DNA from: Flexivirga endophytica
Lineage (GTDB): Bacteria; Actinomycetota; Actinomycetes; Actinomycetales; Dermatophilaceae
Reading direction: 5' to 3'
NCBI RefSeq assembly: GCF_014640635.1
Contig: NZ_BMHI01000006.1
Coordinates: forward strand, 124,001 to 188,000
DNA length: 64,000 nt
In this document: piece after piece, positions 54,664 to 63,969 of the stretch
Numbering within the stretch: position 1 is the first letter of the stretch
How the letters are laid out: each line of letters begins with the position of its first letter
The notes under the pieces: model-generated
Told to the model about the DNA's origin: nothing
Database searches by the model: none
What the model saw: the letters and a program-made list of their open reading frames with translations, nothing else
Translations under genes and position numbers: made by a program

Positions 54664-54856
54664 GGTGATGCAACTCCTTCACCGGCAGGAACGTGCCGGA
54701 CGATCCGTTGTGAATGGGATGCGACGCCTGTCCCGCACTACACGGGTGTGACGCCAGCCACACTCTAGCCCGGCCGGCGTTGGGTGCGGCGCGGAGCTGC
54801 GAACAGAGTCCGTGAACCCGACGTGAGCCCTGCAAGCCTGCTGCAATGTCGTGAAA

Positions 54857-54881
54857 GATCTTGCACAAGTATTGCAAGATC
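54857..54881. promoter_or_regulatory. Operator for the LacI-type maltose regulator
   Basis: GATCTTGCA and TGCAAGATC form a perfect 9-base inverted repeat with a 7-base spacer, 55 bases upstream of the malE start. CTTGCA/TGCAAG half-sites are typical of LacI-family sugar regulators. Further half-sites (TGCAAG, TGCAAT) lie at about 54831-54847. It is the likely MalR site between the divergent operons. Confidence 0.75.
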
Positions 54882-54935
54882 GCGTACGGTACGGCGTCGT
54901 TGTATGACGCACGTCACATCGCCCAAGGAGTTCCC

Positions 54936-56270
54936 ATGATCAAGCGCACTCTCGCCGTTGCCCTCGCGAGCGCGACAGCCGTCACTCTCGCTGGATGCGG
55001 CGGCGGTTCGTCCTCCGGGAAGAACTCGGCCGACGGAACCAAGGCCGGGTCGTCGGCTCCGGCCAAGAGCGGGAAATCGTCTGCGGCCGCTGCACCGACC
55101 GCGGTCAGCACCAAGAACCCCTCGCGCGACAAGAACGCCGACCTGGTGATCTGGGCGGATGCGACGTCCGCGCCGTACATCAAGCAGCTCGCGACGCAGT
55201 TCGGCAAGGCCAACGGTGTGAAGGTGGCCGTGCAGATCTCCAGCGACGTGCGTGGCCAGTACGGAACCGCCTTCAAGGCCGGCCAGGCGCCGGACGTGAT
55301 CGTCGGCGCGCACGACTGGCTGGGCGAGCTCGTCACCAACGGCTCCGTTGCGCCGGTCCAGCTCCCCGCCAAGGTCGCCTCCGGCTTCAATCCGAAGGCG
55401 ATCGCCGCCACGAAGTACAACAACCAGACGTATGCCGTGCCGTATGGCGTGGAGAACCTCGCGCTCGTGCGCAACACGAAGCTCGCTCCGAACGCGCCGA
55501 AGACCCTGGACGAGCTGGTGGCGAACGGAAAGAAGCTCGTCGCCGGCAAGAAGGCCACCACGGTCCTGTCCAACCAGGTCGGCAAGACGGGAAACCCGTA
55601 CAACGGTTACCCGTGGCTGTCCGCCTGCGGTGGTGGCATCTTCGGCACCAAGTCCAACGGGCAATACGACCCGAACAAGCTGATCGTCGACAGCGCCGGA
55701 TCGGTCAAGGGCGCAAGTTCCTGGGCCGCCATGGGCAAGCAGCATGCACTGTCGACCAACATCGACGACAAGAATGCCGACACCCTCTTCGCCTCGGGCA
55801 AGACGGCGTACGAGATCACCGGCCCGTGGTCGATCCCGGCGTTCAAGAAGGCCGGGATCAAGTACGCCATCGACCCGCTGCCGAGCATTGCCGGCTGCGG
55901 CGCGATGAAGCCCTTCCTGGGCGTGCAGATGTTCTACGTCTCGTCCAAGGCGAAGAACGCCACGGTGGCGCAGACCTTCGTCACGAGCTTCCTGACGACC
56001 AAGTCGGCACAGGAGACGCTCTTCAAGGTCGGGCAGCGTCCGCCGGCGTTGACCGCGGCGTATGACGCGGTCGCCAAGACCGACCCCGACGTTGCCAAGT
56101 GGGCAGCCGCCGGCAAGGGCGGTCAGCTCATGCCGAACATTCCGGCGATGAACTCCGTGTGGGGCCCGCTCGGGCAGGCGGAGGCCGACATCGTCTCCGG
56201 TAAGTCAGCGCCGAAGGCGCGGATGACCGCAGCACAGAAGGAAATAGCCGCCAACATCGCCAAGGGCTGA
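54936..56270 (+). CDS. malE: Maltose/maltodextrin-binding lipoprotein
   Basis: A 444-residue solute-binding lipoprotein, ATG 54936 with AAGGAG six bases upstream. The lipobox LAGC places the modified Cys at about residue 21. A Ser/Ala/Lys-rich linker follows, then a MalE-type fold (DLVIWADATSAPYIKQLA, PDVIVGAHDWLGELV, YEITGPWSIPAFKKAGI). It captures maltodextrins outside the membrane for MalFG. First gene of an operon with malF, malG, GH13 and malR. Confidence 0.93.
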   Translation: MIKRTLAVALASATAVTLAGCGGGSSSGKNSADGTKAGSSAPAKSGKSSAAAAPTAVSTKNPSRDKNADLVIWADATSAPYIKQLATQFGKANGVKVAVQISSDVRGQYGTAFKAGQAPDVIVGAHDWLGELVTNGSVAPVQLPAKVASGFNPKAIAATKYNNQTYAVPYGVENLALVRNTKLAPNAPKTLDELVANGKKLVAGKKATTVLSNQVGKTGNPYNGYPWLSACGGGIFGTKSNGQYDPNKLIVDSAGSVKGASSWAAMGKQHALSTNIDDKNADTLFASGKTAYEITGPWSIPAFKKAGIKYAIDPLPSIAGCGAMKPFLGVQMFYVSSKAKNATVAQTFVTSFLTTKSAQETLFKVGQRPPALTAAYDAVAKTDPDVAKWAAAGKGGQLMPNIPAMNSVWGPLGQAEADIVSGKSAPKARMTAAQKEIAANIAKG

Positions 56271-56316
56271 CACCTGCGGTTCGTCATACCTGCGCCGTAG
56301 CCGTCTGGGAGTTTCC

Positions 56317-57900
56317 ATGGCCGTCTCGACCGAGACCAGTTCGTCCGTCATCGGCTCGTCACCGGCTCGCACGCCGGTGTGGGCCCTCGCGCTGAAATGG
56401 GTGGCGATAGCCGCCGCGCTGTTGCTCGCGCTGTATGTCGCGAGCAAACTGGCCGACCACGGTCACACCCTCGCAGTGGTCGGCACCGCATTCGTCGCAA
56501 TGTGCGTGCTGGTGATCTACGGCACGCGCCGCGCGGTGCCGATGAAGTACCTCTTCGTGGGGCTCGCGCTGCTCATCGGCTTGCAGGTGTGGCCGATCGT
56601 CTACACGGCGATGACCGCGTTCACCAACTACGGCCAGGGACACCTGGCCTCGAAGGAGGACGCGACCGCACAGGACATCGCGTACTCGGTTCGACAGGTC
56701 CCCGGTTCGCCGACCTACACGCTGACCGTGGCTGTCAAGGACGGCACGAGCACCGTTGCCGGCCCGCTCTACTTCCTGCTGGTCGATGAGAAGGGGCACA
56801 CGTTCGTCGGTGACGCGAAGGGGCTGAACCAGCTCGGCAAGAACGGCCTCACCATCGATGCCGGGAAGATCACGAAGGCGGAGGGTTACACCACCCTCAA
56901 CCTGCTTCAGGCCAACAAGCGCAAGGACCTGAGCAGCTTCGCCGTCCCGACCGACGGTGGCGGTGGGATCAAAGCGAGCGGGTTCGCTGCGGCATACAAC
57001 GGCAAGCCGACGTTGGTGTGGGACAAGAAGGCCGACACCATCACCGACACCACCACCAAGCAGGTGTATGTCGCCGAGGGCGCTCAATGGGTGCCCCAGA
57101 GCGGCAAGGGCGACGCGTTGCCCGTGGGATGGAAGGAGAACGTCGGCCTCGCCAACTTCCGCACGCTGTTCACCAACTCGACCATCCGTGACGGCTTCCT
57201 GGGGATCTTCGCCTGGAACATCGCCTTCTCGGTGCTGTCGGTGCTGACGACATTCGTCCTGGGAATGTTGTTGGCGTTGTTGCTGAACGATTCCCGGATC
57301 AAGGGGCGCGGGATCTACCGGTCGTTGTTGATCCTGCCGTATGCGATCCCGGTGTTCGTGTCAGCGCTGGTCTGGGCGTCGATGTTCAACCAACAGTTCG
57401 GCCTCATCAACAACCTGACACATCTGAACATCGACTGGTTCGGAAGTCCCTGGGCGGCACGTGCGGCAGTCCTGATCACCAACCTGTGGCTCGGTTTCCC
57501 CTACATGTTCGTCGTCTGCACCGGGGCGCTGCAGTCATTGCCGGGCGACGTGATGGAGGCTGCCAAGATCGACGGCGCGGGGGCCTGGCGGACCTTGCGA
57601 TCGATCACCACGCCGTTGCTGCTGGTCGCCGTCGGACCACTGCTGATCGCGTCATTCGCCTTCAACTTCAACAACTTCGGGCTCATCTACCTGCTCACCA
57701 AGGGCGGCCCGTTCACCGGTGGCAACTCGCAACTGGGTTCGACCGACCTGTTGATCACCTACGCCTACCGACTCGCGCTCGGTGGCACGAACCCCAACTA
57801 CGGGCTCGCGGGCGCAGTCGCCATCATCATCTTCATCATCGTCGGGCTGCTCAGCTTCCCCGGTTTCCTGCGTAGCAAAGCACTCGAGGAGGTCAACTGA
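56317..57900 (+). CDS. malF: Maltose transporter permease MalF
   Basis: A 527-residue permease with the long extracytoplasmic insertion (about residues 110-260) characteristic of MalF. Eight or so membrane helices and the EAA loop EAAKIDGAGAWRTLRSITTP, which contacts the ATPase, are present. It begins 46 bases after malE and its stop shares one base with the malG start. Confidence 0.93.
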   Translation: MAVSTETSSSVIGSSPARTPVWALALKWVAIAAALLLALYVASKLADHGHTLAVVGTAFVAMCVLVIYGTRRAVPMKYLFVGLALLIGLQVWPIVYTAMTAFTNYGQGHLASKEDATAQDIAYSVRQVPGSPTYTLTVAVKDGTSTVAGPLYFLLVDEKGHTFVGDAKGLNQLGKNGLTIDAGKITKAEGYTTLNLLQANKRKDLSSFAVPTDGGGGIKASGFAAAYNGKPTLVWDKKADTITDTTTKQVYVAEGAQWVPQSGKGDALPVGWKENVGLANFRTLFTNSTIRDGFLGIFAWNIAFSVLSVLTTFVLGMLLALLLNDSRIKGRGIYRSLLILPYAIPVFVSALVWASMFNQQFGLINNLTHLNIDWFGSPWAARAAVLITNLWLGFPYMFVVCTGALQSLPGDVMEAAKIDGAGAWRTLRSITTPLLLVAVGPLLIASFAFNFNNFGLIYLLTKGGPFTGGNSQLGSTDLLITYAYRLALGGTNPNYGLAGAVAIIIFIIVGLLSFPGFLRSKALEEVN

Positions 57901-58829
57901 TGGCTGTCATCGACCCACCCGCTGCGACCGGTCAGACCGCTGCCACCGCAGCCGGAGCCGCACGCCAGACGAGTTCCGGAGGTTCTGCTTTTCGGGCCGT
58001 TTGGTGGCGGCACGTGCTGGTCTGGATCGCGATCGCCTTCGCATTGTTCCCGATCCTCTTCGTGCTCTCGGCTGCGCTGAATCCGGCCGGCACACTGTCG
58101 ACCACCTCGCTGTTGCCCAAGAACGTGTCGGTCAACAACTTCGATGCGCTCTTCAGCGACGGGGCGCGGCCCTACCTGAGTTGGTACAAGAATTCGCTCA
58201 TCATCGCGTTCGTCGGCTCGGCGATCGCGGTGTTCATCGGAGCATGTGCGGCATACGCCTTCTCGCGGTTGCGGTTTCGCGGCCGTCGCGTCGGCCTGCT
58301 GGCGCTGCTCCTGCTGCAGATGTTCCCGGCGCTCCTGGCGTTCGTCGGCCTCTACATCACGTTCAGCAACGTCGGTGAAGTTCTTCCGAAGATCGGGCTC
58401 AACACGATCAGCGGATTGGTACTGGCATACCTCGGCGGTGCGATGGGCGCGAACGTGTGGCTGCTGAAGGGCTACTTCGACACCGTGCCGAGAGAACTCG
58501 ACGAGGCCGCCCGTGTGGACGGCGCCTCGCACGCCCGCATCTTCTTCACGGTGATCATGCGACTGGTGACCCCGATTCTGGTCACCGTCTTCATGATCTC
58601 GTTCGTGGGCCTGTTCGGAGAGTTCCTGCTGGCGAGCATCTTCCTGACGGACGTCAACGCACAGACGCTCGGTGTCGGCCTCTACGGCATGACATTGGGC
58701 AACGAATCGAACTCTCTGTATGGCGAATTCGCCGCTGGATCGGTGTTGGCGGCCTTGCCGATCATGGTGCTCTACCTCGTGTTCCAACGTCAGCTGGTCA
58801 GCGGCCTGACGCAGGGTTCGGTCAAGTGA
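57900..58829 (+). CDS. malG: Maltose transporter permease MalG
   Basis: A 309-residue permease with six membrane helices and the EAA loop DEAARVDGASHARIFFTVI. It forms the channel with MalF. Overlaps of one base with malF and four bases with the GH13 gene imply coupled translation. Confidence 0.94.
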   Translation: MAVIDPPAATGQTAATAAGAARQTSSGGSAFRAVWWRHVLVWIAIAFALFPILFVLSAALNPAGTLSTTSLLPKNVSVNNFDALFSDGARPYLSWYKNSLIIAFVGSAIAVFIGACAAYAFSRLRFRGRRVGLLALLLLQMFPALLAFVGLYITFSNVGEVLPKIGLNTISGLVLAYLGGAMGANVWLLKGYFDTVPRELDEAARVDGASHARIFFTVIMRLVTPILVTVFMISFVGLFGEFLLASIFLTDVNAQTLGVGLYGMTLGNESNSLYGEFAAGSVLAALPIMVLYLVFQRQLVSGLTQGSVK

Positions 58830-60694
58830 GTGACATCGACCTGCTCGCCAGGCCGCACCACGACGGTTCGCCGCTCTATGTCGAGAACCAGGCGCCGCAG
58901 CTCGGCGAGACCGTGACTGTGCGTGTGCGCGTCCCCCACGCGGCGAACGTCACCGAGCTGCACGTTCGCCAGTTGTGGGACGCCGAGCCGACTTTCGCTG
59001 CCGCGACGGTCGAGCGACACACCGACATCGAGGCCTGGTGGACGGCCGATGTCACCTGCCACAACCCCGTCACGCCCTATCGGTTCCTGCTGCAGGGCGC
59101 CGACGGCGAGTACCTCTGGCTCAACGGCAACGGGCTGCACCGCCGTGACGTGCCGGACCACAGCGATTTCCGGCTCGTCACCTATCCGGCGCCACCGGCA
59201 TGGGCGGTGGATTCGATTGTCTATCAAGTGTTCCCGGATCGTTTCGCCCGATCGAAGGCTGCGCCACCCATTGCGGAGGCAGCCCCGGACTGGGCGACGC
59301 CTGCCGCCTGGGAGGACCCGGTCGACACGCGCAGTCCGTATGTCGTCGGCACTCAACTCTTCGGCGGTGACCTCGACGGGATCCGTGAGCACCTCGACCA
59401 CCTGGAAAGGCTCGGGGTGACGGTCCTCTACCTGACACCGTTCTTCCCGGCCCGCTCCAACCATCGGTATGACGCAGCCACCTTCGACGCAGTGGATCCG
59501 TTGCTCGGGGGCGACGCCGCGCTGGACCGCTTGGTCGCCGAAGCTCACCGACGAGGACTGCGCGTGCTCGGTGACCTGACGACCAATCACACCGGAGACC
59601 AGCACGACTGGTTCCGGGCAGCACGCTCGGACGCAGCTGCCCCCGAGCGTGACTTCTACTTCTTCCACGACGACGGCGACTACGACAGTTGGCTCGGCGT
59701 GCACACGTTGCCGAAGCTGAACCACTCTTCGGAGCTCTTGCGGGAAAGACTCTTCGACCGTCCGGATGCGCCGGTCCGTCGTTGGCTGTCCGGAGCGAAT
59801 CCACTGGACGGATGGCGCGTCGACGTGGCCAACATGACGGGGCGGCACAACGCGGAGGACGTCAACCACGCGGTTGCGGGCCACATGCGGCGTACCCTCG
59901 ACGATCTCGACGATCCCGACGGCGACAAGCTGCTGGTCGGCGAACACGTCCACGATCACTCCGCGGACGCCCAGGGATCCGGGTGGCACGGTGTCATGAA
60001 CTACTCCGGCTTCACTCGCCCGCTGTGGACCTGGTTGCGGGACAAGGAGTTTGCGCCGAACTTCCTGGGTTCCCCGCTGGCTGTGCCGCGACTCGACGGA
60101 GGGTCCGTCGCCGAGACGATCGACGAGTTCGGCTCGTTGGACCCGTGGCGCTCGCGGATCCACAGTTTCACGCTCGCCGGCTCGCATGACACCACACGCA
60201 TCAGGACTCTGGTGGGCGAGGACCCGGCGATGGTCGAGGTGGCGGCCGCCCTCTTGCTCACGATGCCGGGCATTCCGATGATCACGTACGGCGACGAGAT
60301 CGGGATGGAAGGCACGTCCGGTGAGGACGGGCGCCGGCCGATGCCGTGGGACGAAAATTACTGGGACGCAAGAATTTTCGCGACATACCAAGCGCTCGTC
60401 GATGCCCGTCGCGAGCTCGACCCGCTACGGACCGGCGGACTGCGATGGGTCTCGGTGACTGGCGATAGCCTGACCTTCGTGAGAGAGAGCCGATCCGGAG
60501 CCGTGTTGGTGCACTGTGCTCGGGCTGCTCACGAAGCGCTGACCGTGCCGACCGCGCATCTCGCCGGCATCAATGAGGGGCACTCGGTGGTGTCGTCGGC
60601 GGCGCGCATCACGCCGGTCGGTGCCTCGGCGACGCTTCACGCGGATGGTCCGGGTTACGCCCTGTGGTCCTGGGAGCGACAGGTGCCCACGTGA
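58826..60694 (+). CDS. GH13 alpha-glucosidase / cyclomaltodextrinase-like enzyme
   Basis: A 622-residue cytoplasmic glycoside hydrolase starting at GTG 58826 (GTGA overlap with malG). An N-terminal beta-sandwich (about 1-115) precedes the catalytic barrel. The GH13 catalytic residues are the nucleophile Asp333 in GWRVDVANM, the acid/base Glu373 in LLVGEHVHD and Asp455 in GSHDTTR. The domain layout is that of neopullulanase/cyclomaltodextrinase relatives. It should split imported maltodextrins. Confidence 0.92.
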   Translation: MSDIDLLARPHHDGSPLYVENQAPQLGETVTVRVRVPHAANVTELHVRQLWDAEPTFAAATVERHTDIEAWWTADVTCHNPVTPYRFLLQGADGEYLWLNGNGLHRRDVPDHSDFRLVTYPAPPAWAVDSIVYQVFPDRFARSKAAPPIAEAAPDWATPAAWEDPVDTRSPYVVGTQLFGGDLDGIREHLDHLERLGVTVLYLTPFFPARSNHRYDAATFDAVDPLLGGDAALDRLVAEAHRRGLRVLGDLTTNHTGDQHDWFRAARSDAAAPERDFYFFHDDGDYDSWLGVHTLPKLNHSSELLRERLFDRPDAPVRRWLSGANPLDGWRVDVANMTGRHNAEDVNHAVAGHMRRTLDDLDDPDGDKLLVGEHVHDHSADAQGSGWHGVMNYSGFTRPLWTWLRDKEFAPNFLGSPLAVPRLDGGSVAETIDEFGSLDPWRSRIHSFTLAGSHDTTRIRTLVGEDPAMVEVAAALLLTMPGIPMITYGDEIGMEGTSGEDGRRPMPWDENYWDARIFATYQALVDARRELDPLRTGGLRWVSVTGDSLTFVRESRSGAVLVHCARAAHEALTVPTAHLAGINEGHSVVSSAARITPVGASATLHADGPGYALWSWERQVPT

Positions 60695-61704
60695 CCGGGA
60701 GGCTTGCACGCATCGCCGAGCACGCGGGCGTCAGCGAAGCGACGGTGTCGCGTGTGCTGAACAACAAGAGCAACGTCGCCGAGGAAACACGCGCAGCGGT
60801 GCTGACGTCGATCGACGTGCTCGGGTTCGAGCGTCCGACGCACTTGCGCAGCCAGATGCGTGGCGGCCCGGTCGGCCTGATCGTCCCGGAGCTGACCAAC
60901 CCGGTATTCCCAATGTTCGCCCAGGTGATCCAACAGCGGCTGGCCGCAAAGGGATTCACGGCGGTCCTGTGCACTCAGGCGCCCGGTGGTGTCGCAGAGG
61001 ATGACTACTTGCCTCTGCTGCTCGCGCACGATGTCTGCGGCATCATCTTCGTCAGCGGCAAGCACGCCGACAGCAGTTCGGACGTCTCTGCCTACCAGGG
61101 CCTGGTCGCTCAGGGCCTGCCGATCGTCATGATCAACGGGCATCGCCCGGAGATCGATGCGCCGTCGTTGTCCACCGACGAGCGGTCAGCCGTCGCACTG
61201 GCCTTCGACCACTTGGCGCAGCTTGGTCACGAGAAGATCGGCCTGGCGACCGGCCAGCCGCGCTACGTGCCGTCGTTCCGCAAGGTCGCTGAGTTCGAGC
61301 GGCAAACCGCGGCGGCGGGGATGGAGACGCTGATCGAGCAGACCTGGTTCACGGTGGAGGGCGGCGAACTCGCCGGCCGCACGCTGATCGAGCGTGGCGT
61401 GACCGGGATCATCTGCGGCTCGGACCTCATGGCGCTCGGAGTGATGCGCGCCGCAACGCAACTCGGCCTCACAGTGCCGACGGACGTGTCGGTCATCGGC
61501 TACGACGGCTCGGACATCACGAAATACACCGGGCCACCGTTGACGACGATCCGGCAGGACGTCTCCACCATGTCGGCCGCAGCCGCGGACGCATTGGCCG
61601 AGCAGGTGAAGGGCCACCCGCAGCCGAGCGGCGATGCGCTCTTCGCTCCGGAATTGCTCGTCCGCGGGTCGACCGGGCGCGCACCGAAGCGAAGCCTCAG
61701 GTAG
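60691..61704 (+). CDS. malR: LacI-family maltose regulator
   Basis: A 337-residue repressor. The N-terminal helix-turn-helix is typical LacI (RLARIAEHAGVSEATVSRVL), followed by the periplasmic-binding-protein-like effector domain. The GTG at 60691 overlaps the GH13 stop by 4 bases. It probably represses the divergent ATPase and malE promoters through the 54857-54881 operator and releases on a maltodextrin-derived signal. Its 3' end overlaps otsB by 8 bases. Confidence 0.93.
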   Translation: MTGRLARIAEHAGVSEATVSRVLNNKSNVAEETRAAVLTSIDVLGFERPTHLRSQMRGGPVGLIVPELTNPVFPMFAQVIQQRLAAKGFTAVLCTQAPGGVAEDDYLPLLLAHDVCGIIFVSGKHADSSSDVSAYQGLVAQGLPIVMINGHRPEIDAPSLSTDERSAVALAFDHLAQLGHEKIGLATGQPRYVPSFRKVAEFERQTAAAGMETLIEQTWFTVEGGELAGRTLIERGVTGIICGSDLMALGVMRAATQLGLTVPTDVSVIGYDGSDITKYTGPPLTTIRQDVSTMSAAAADALAEQVKGHPQPSGDALFAPELLVRGSTGRAPKRSLR

Positions 61705-62479
61705 TAGACAACAGTCGGCGGGTGTCACGCAGTGACTCGAAGACCGACGGGACGTCCAGCGGATGGTCGATCCGGAAGGCAGCTGCCGTCTCGCCGTCGC
61801 CGACCTTGATCGTGATGTTCGCGGGGTCGCCCGCCAAGGCGGCGAAGGCGCGTTCGTCAGTGACGTCGTCGCCGAGGTAGAGGCTCGCCTGAGTGTCGAA
61901 TTCGTTTGCCATTGCTTGCAATGCGCTGCCCTTCGTGACAGGCAGTGCGCTCAGCTCGACGATCTGCTTGCCGTCCATGACGTCCACGCCGGGTATGTCG
62001 ATGGCCAGTGCCGCCCGGGTCGCGGCAGCGGCGACATTGGGCGCGACGTTGCGGGTGTGCAGCACCACTCCGGCCGGCTTGCGTTCGATCCGGGTCGGGG
62101 GATGGGCGGCGGCAACGGCTTCCAACGCAGTGGACGCCGCGCGCAATCGCTGCCGCGCCGCGTCGTCGAAGCCGACGTCCAGTGGTAACGGGCGGTCCGA
62201 CTCCGCGCCGTGCGAGCCGACCAGCACGATGGCGTCCTCGGCGCTCACGCCCGTCAGTACCTGCAGTGCCGCCAGGTGGCGGCCCGACACGATGGCGACG
62301 AAAGTGCCTGGCAGTTGGGCGAGTTCGCGCAGAAGGTCCATCGAGCCGGCGATGGGTGTCGATGTGGACGGGTCCGCGACGATCGGCGCCAGCACCCCGT
62401 CGAAATCGGTGGCGACCAGGATCGGCCCGGAGCCGGCGAACGCGCTGAGCGCACCCTGCAGTCGAGGATCGAGACTCAC
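61697..62479 (-). CDS. otsB: Trehalose-6-phosphate phosphatase
   Basis: A 260-residue HAD-type phosphatase. It has the nucleophile motif DFDGVLAP (Asp25, Asp27), Thr/Ser in IVSGRH, Lys in VTKGSALQA and the metal motif LGDDVTDE. It releases trehalose from trehalose 6-phosphate. Its start overlaps the otsA stop by 4 bases, so the two trehalose genes are translated together. Confidence 0.94.
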   Translation of the reverse strand: MSLDPRLQGALSAFAGSGPILVATDFDGVLAPIVADPSTSTPIAGSMDLLRELAQLPGTFVAIVSGRHLAALQVLTGVSAEDAIVLVGSHGAESDRPLPLDVGFDDAARQRLRAASTALEAVAAAHPPTRIERKPAGVVLHTRNVAPNVAAAATRAALAIDIPGVDVMDGKQIVELSALPVTKGSALQAMANEFDTQASLYLGDDVTDERAFAALAGDPANITIKVGDGETAAAFRIDHPLDVPSVFESLRDTRRLLSTT

Positions 62480-63969
62480 GGCTGCCTCGGAGCCGCCGCG
62501 AGGTTGCTGAGGAAGCGCTCCGCCCAGTGCTGGACGTCGTGTCGCTGCACCTGCCGGTGCATCGCCCGCATGCGTCGGGCCCGCTCCTCCGGCGATGCCT
62601 CGATGGCCCGCGTGATCGTCCGCTTGGTGCGTGCGATGTCATGCGGGTTGCACAAGTAGGACTGCTTGAGTTCGTTTGCGGCACCGGTGAATTCGCTCAG
62701 GACCAGTGCACCGCTGTGGTCGTGCGCGGCGACATACTCCTTGGCGACGAGATTCATCCCGTCGCGGAGCGGCGTCACCAGCATGACGTCCGCGGCGACG
62801 AACATCGCGGCCATCTCCTCCCGTGGGAACGACCGGTGCAAGTAGGTGACAGGCGGCGCTCCGAAGATGGCGTGCTCACCGTTGATCCGGCCGACGGTCT
62901 GCTCGACCTCACTCTTGATGTGCTGGTATGCGTCGAGCCGCTCGCGGCTCGGCGTGGCCACCTGGATGAACTTCGTCTCGGTCGGATCCAGCGTTCCCTC
63001 CCGGTACATCTCCTCCAGTGCTTTCAGGCGGTGCCGGATGCCCTTGGTGTAGTCGAGCCGGTCGATTCCGAGGAGCAGGTGCTCGGGGTTGCCGAGCTGT
63101 TTGCGGATCTCGGCCGCGCGCTCCTGCACCCCGGACGTCTCCGCAAGCTCTGCCATCCCGGCCGTGTCGATCGAGATCGGGACGGCTGCAGCCCGGCACT
63201 CATGCCCGTCCGGGGCGTGCACGACGTCGGCCTTCACCGATATGTCGTCGTCCACGAGAAGCTGACGGCAGGCACGCAGGAAGTTCTGTGCATCCGTGCG
63301 GCGTTGAAAACCAAGGAAATCGGCGCCGAGCAGACCCCGCAGCATTGCGTCGCGCGCCGGCAGCTGCATGAAGAGCTCGACCGGCGGGAACGGGATGTGG
63401 TTGAACCAGCCGATCCGCAGGTCCGGCCGCAACTCGCGCAGGAGCTGCGGCACCTGCTGCAGCTGGTAGTCGTGCACCCAGACCGTGGCGTTCTTCGCCG
63501 CGAGACCGGCCGCGGTCTCCGCGAAACGCCGGTTGACGCCGTCATACGCCGACTGCCAGCGGCGTCGGAAGGTCGGGGGCACGATCACGTCGTGGTAGAG
63601 CGGCCACAGCGAGGCGTTGCTGAAGCCCTCGTAGTAGTCGCGGACCTCCTCGGCGCTCAGTGCGACCGGGTGCAGTGACATGCCGCCCTGCTCGAACGCG
63701 GCCGGAGCCTTGCCGGGGACACCGGACCAACCGATCCATGCGCCGTCCCGGCCGCTCATGACCGACTCCATCGCGGTGACCAGGCCGCCGGGGCTGCGGC
63801 GCCATACCGAACGGCCACCCTCACGGACCCGGTCGACCGGAAGTCGGTTGGCGGCGATCACCAGATCGAACGTGTCCTGTGGCAACTGGCACAACCCTTC
63901 TGAGTTGATGCGGCGTCGATGCGGCACGGCGCCGCCGTCGCCCACACTGTATGACGACGAGGTAGCCAC
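62476..63969 (-). CDS. otsA: Trehalose-6-phosphate synthase
   Basis: A 497-residue GT20 enzyme making trehalose 6-phosphate from UDP- or ADP-glucose and glucose 6-phosphate. Diagnostic pieces are VIAANRLPVDRV, WVHDYQLQQVP, IGWFNHIPFPPVELF, RLDYTKGIRHRLKALE and TPLRDGMNLVAKEYVA. The start at GTG 63969 is provisional because the first 33 residues are not conserved. It forms an operon with otsB next to the maltodextrin cluster. Confidence 0.94.
   Translation of the reverse strand: MATSSSYSVGDGGAVPHRRRINSEGLCQLPQDTFDLVIAANRLPVDRVREGGRSVWRRSPGGLVTAMESVMSGRDGAWIGWSGVPGKAPAAFEQGGMSLHPVALSAEEVRDYYEGFSNASLWPLYHDVIVPPTFRRRWQSAYDGVNRRFAETAAGLAAKNATVWVHDYQLQQVPQLLRELRPDLRIGWFNHIPFPPVELFMQLPARDAMLRGLLGADFLGFQRRTDAQNFLRACRQLLVDDDISVKADVVHAPDGHECRAAAVPISIDTAGMAELAETSGVQERAAEIRKQLGNPEHLLLGIDRLDYTKGIRHRLKALEEMYREGTLDPTETKFIQVATPSRERLDAYQHIKSEVEQTVGRINGEHAIFGAPPVTYLHRSFPREEMAAMFVAADVMLVTPLRDGMNLVAKEYVAAHDHSGALVLSEFTGAANELKQSYLCNPHDIARTKRTITRAIEASPEERARRMRAMHRQVQRHDVQHWAERFLSNLAAAPRQP

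Larger units (their letters stand above)
191..63954. repeat. Dispersed octamer GTATGNCG / CGNCATAC, about 118 copies
   Basis: Reading by eye I find about 59 copies of GTATGNCG and 59 of CGNCATAC on the plus strand, spread over the whole window at roughly 1.8 per kb. Most occurrences of the 5-mers GTATG or CATAC (about 118 of some 133) carry the CG at the fixed position. Copies lie in genes of both orientations, in several reading frames, and in intergenic DNA (for example near 5547, 42101, 44161, 52127, 54902 and 56284). Only about four fall between 14.5 and 23.4 kb. Function unknown; see findings. Confidence 0.85.

Noticed and set aside
191-63954. The octamer considered as an FtsK-orienting polar sequence
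   Set aside because: The two orientations are equally frequent within this window, whereas orienting sequences are strongly strand-biased outside the terminus. A window at the terminus could weaken this argument.
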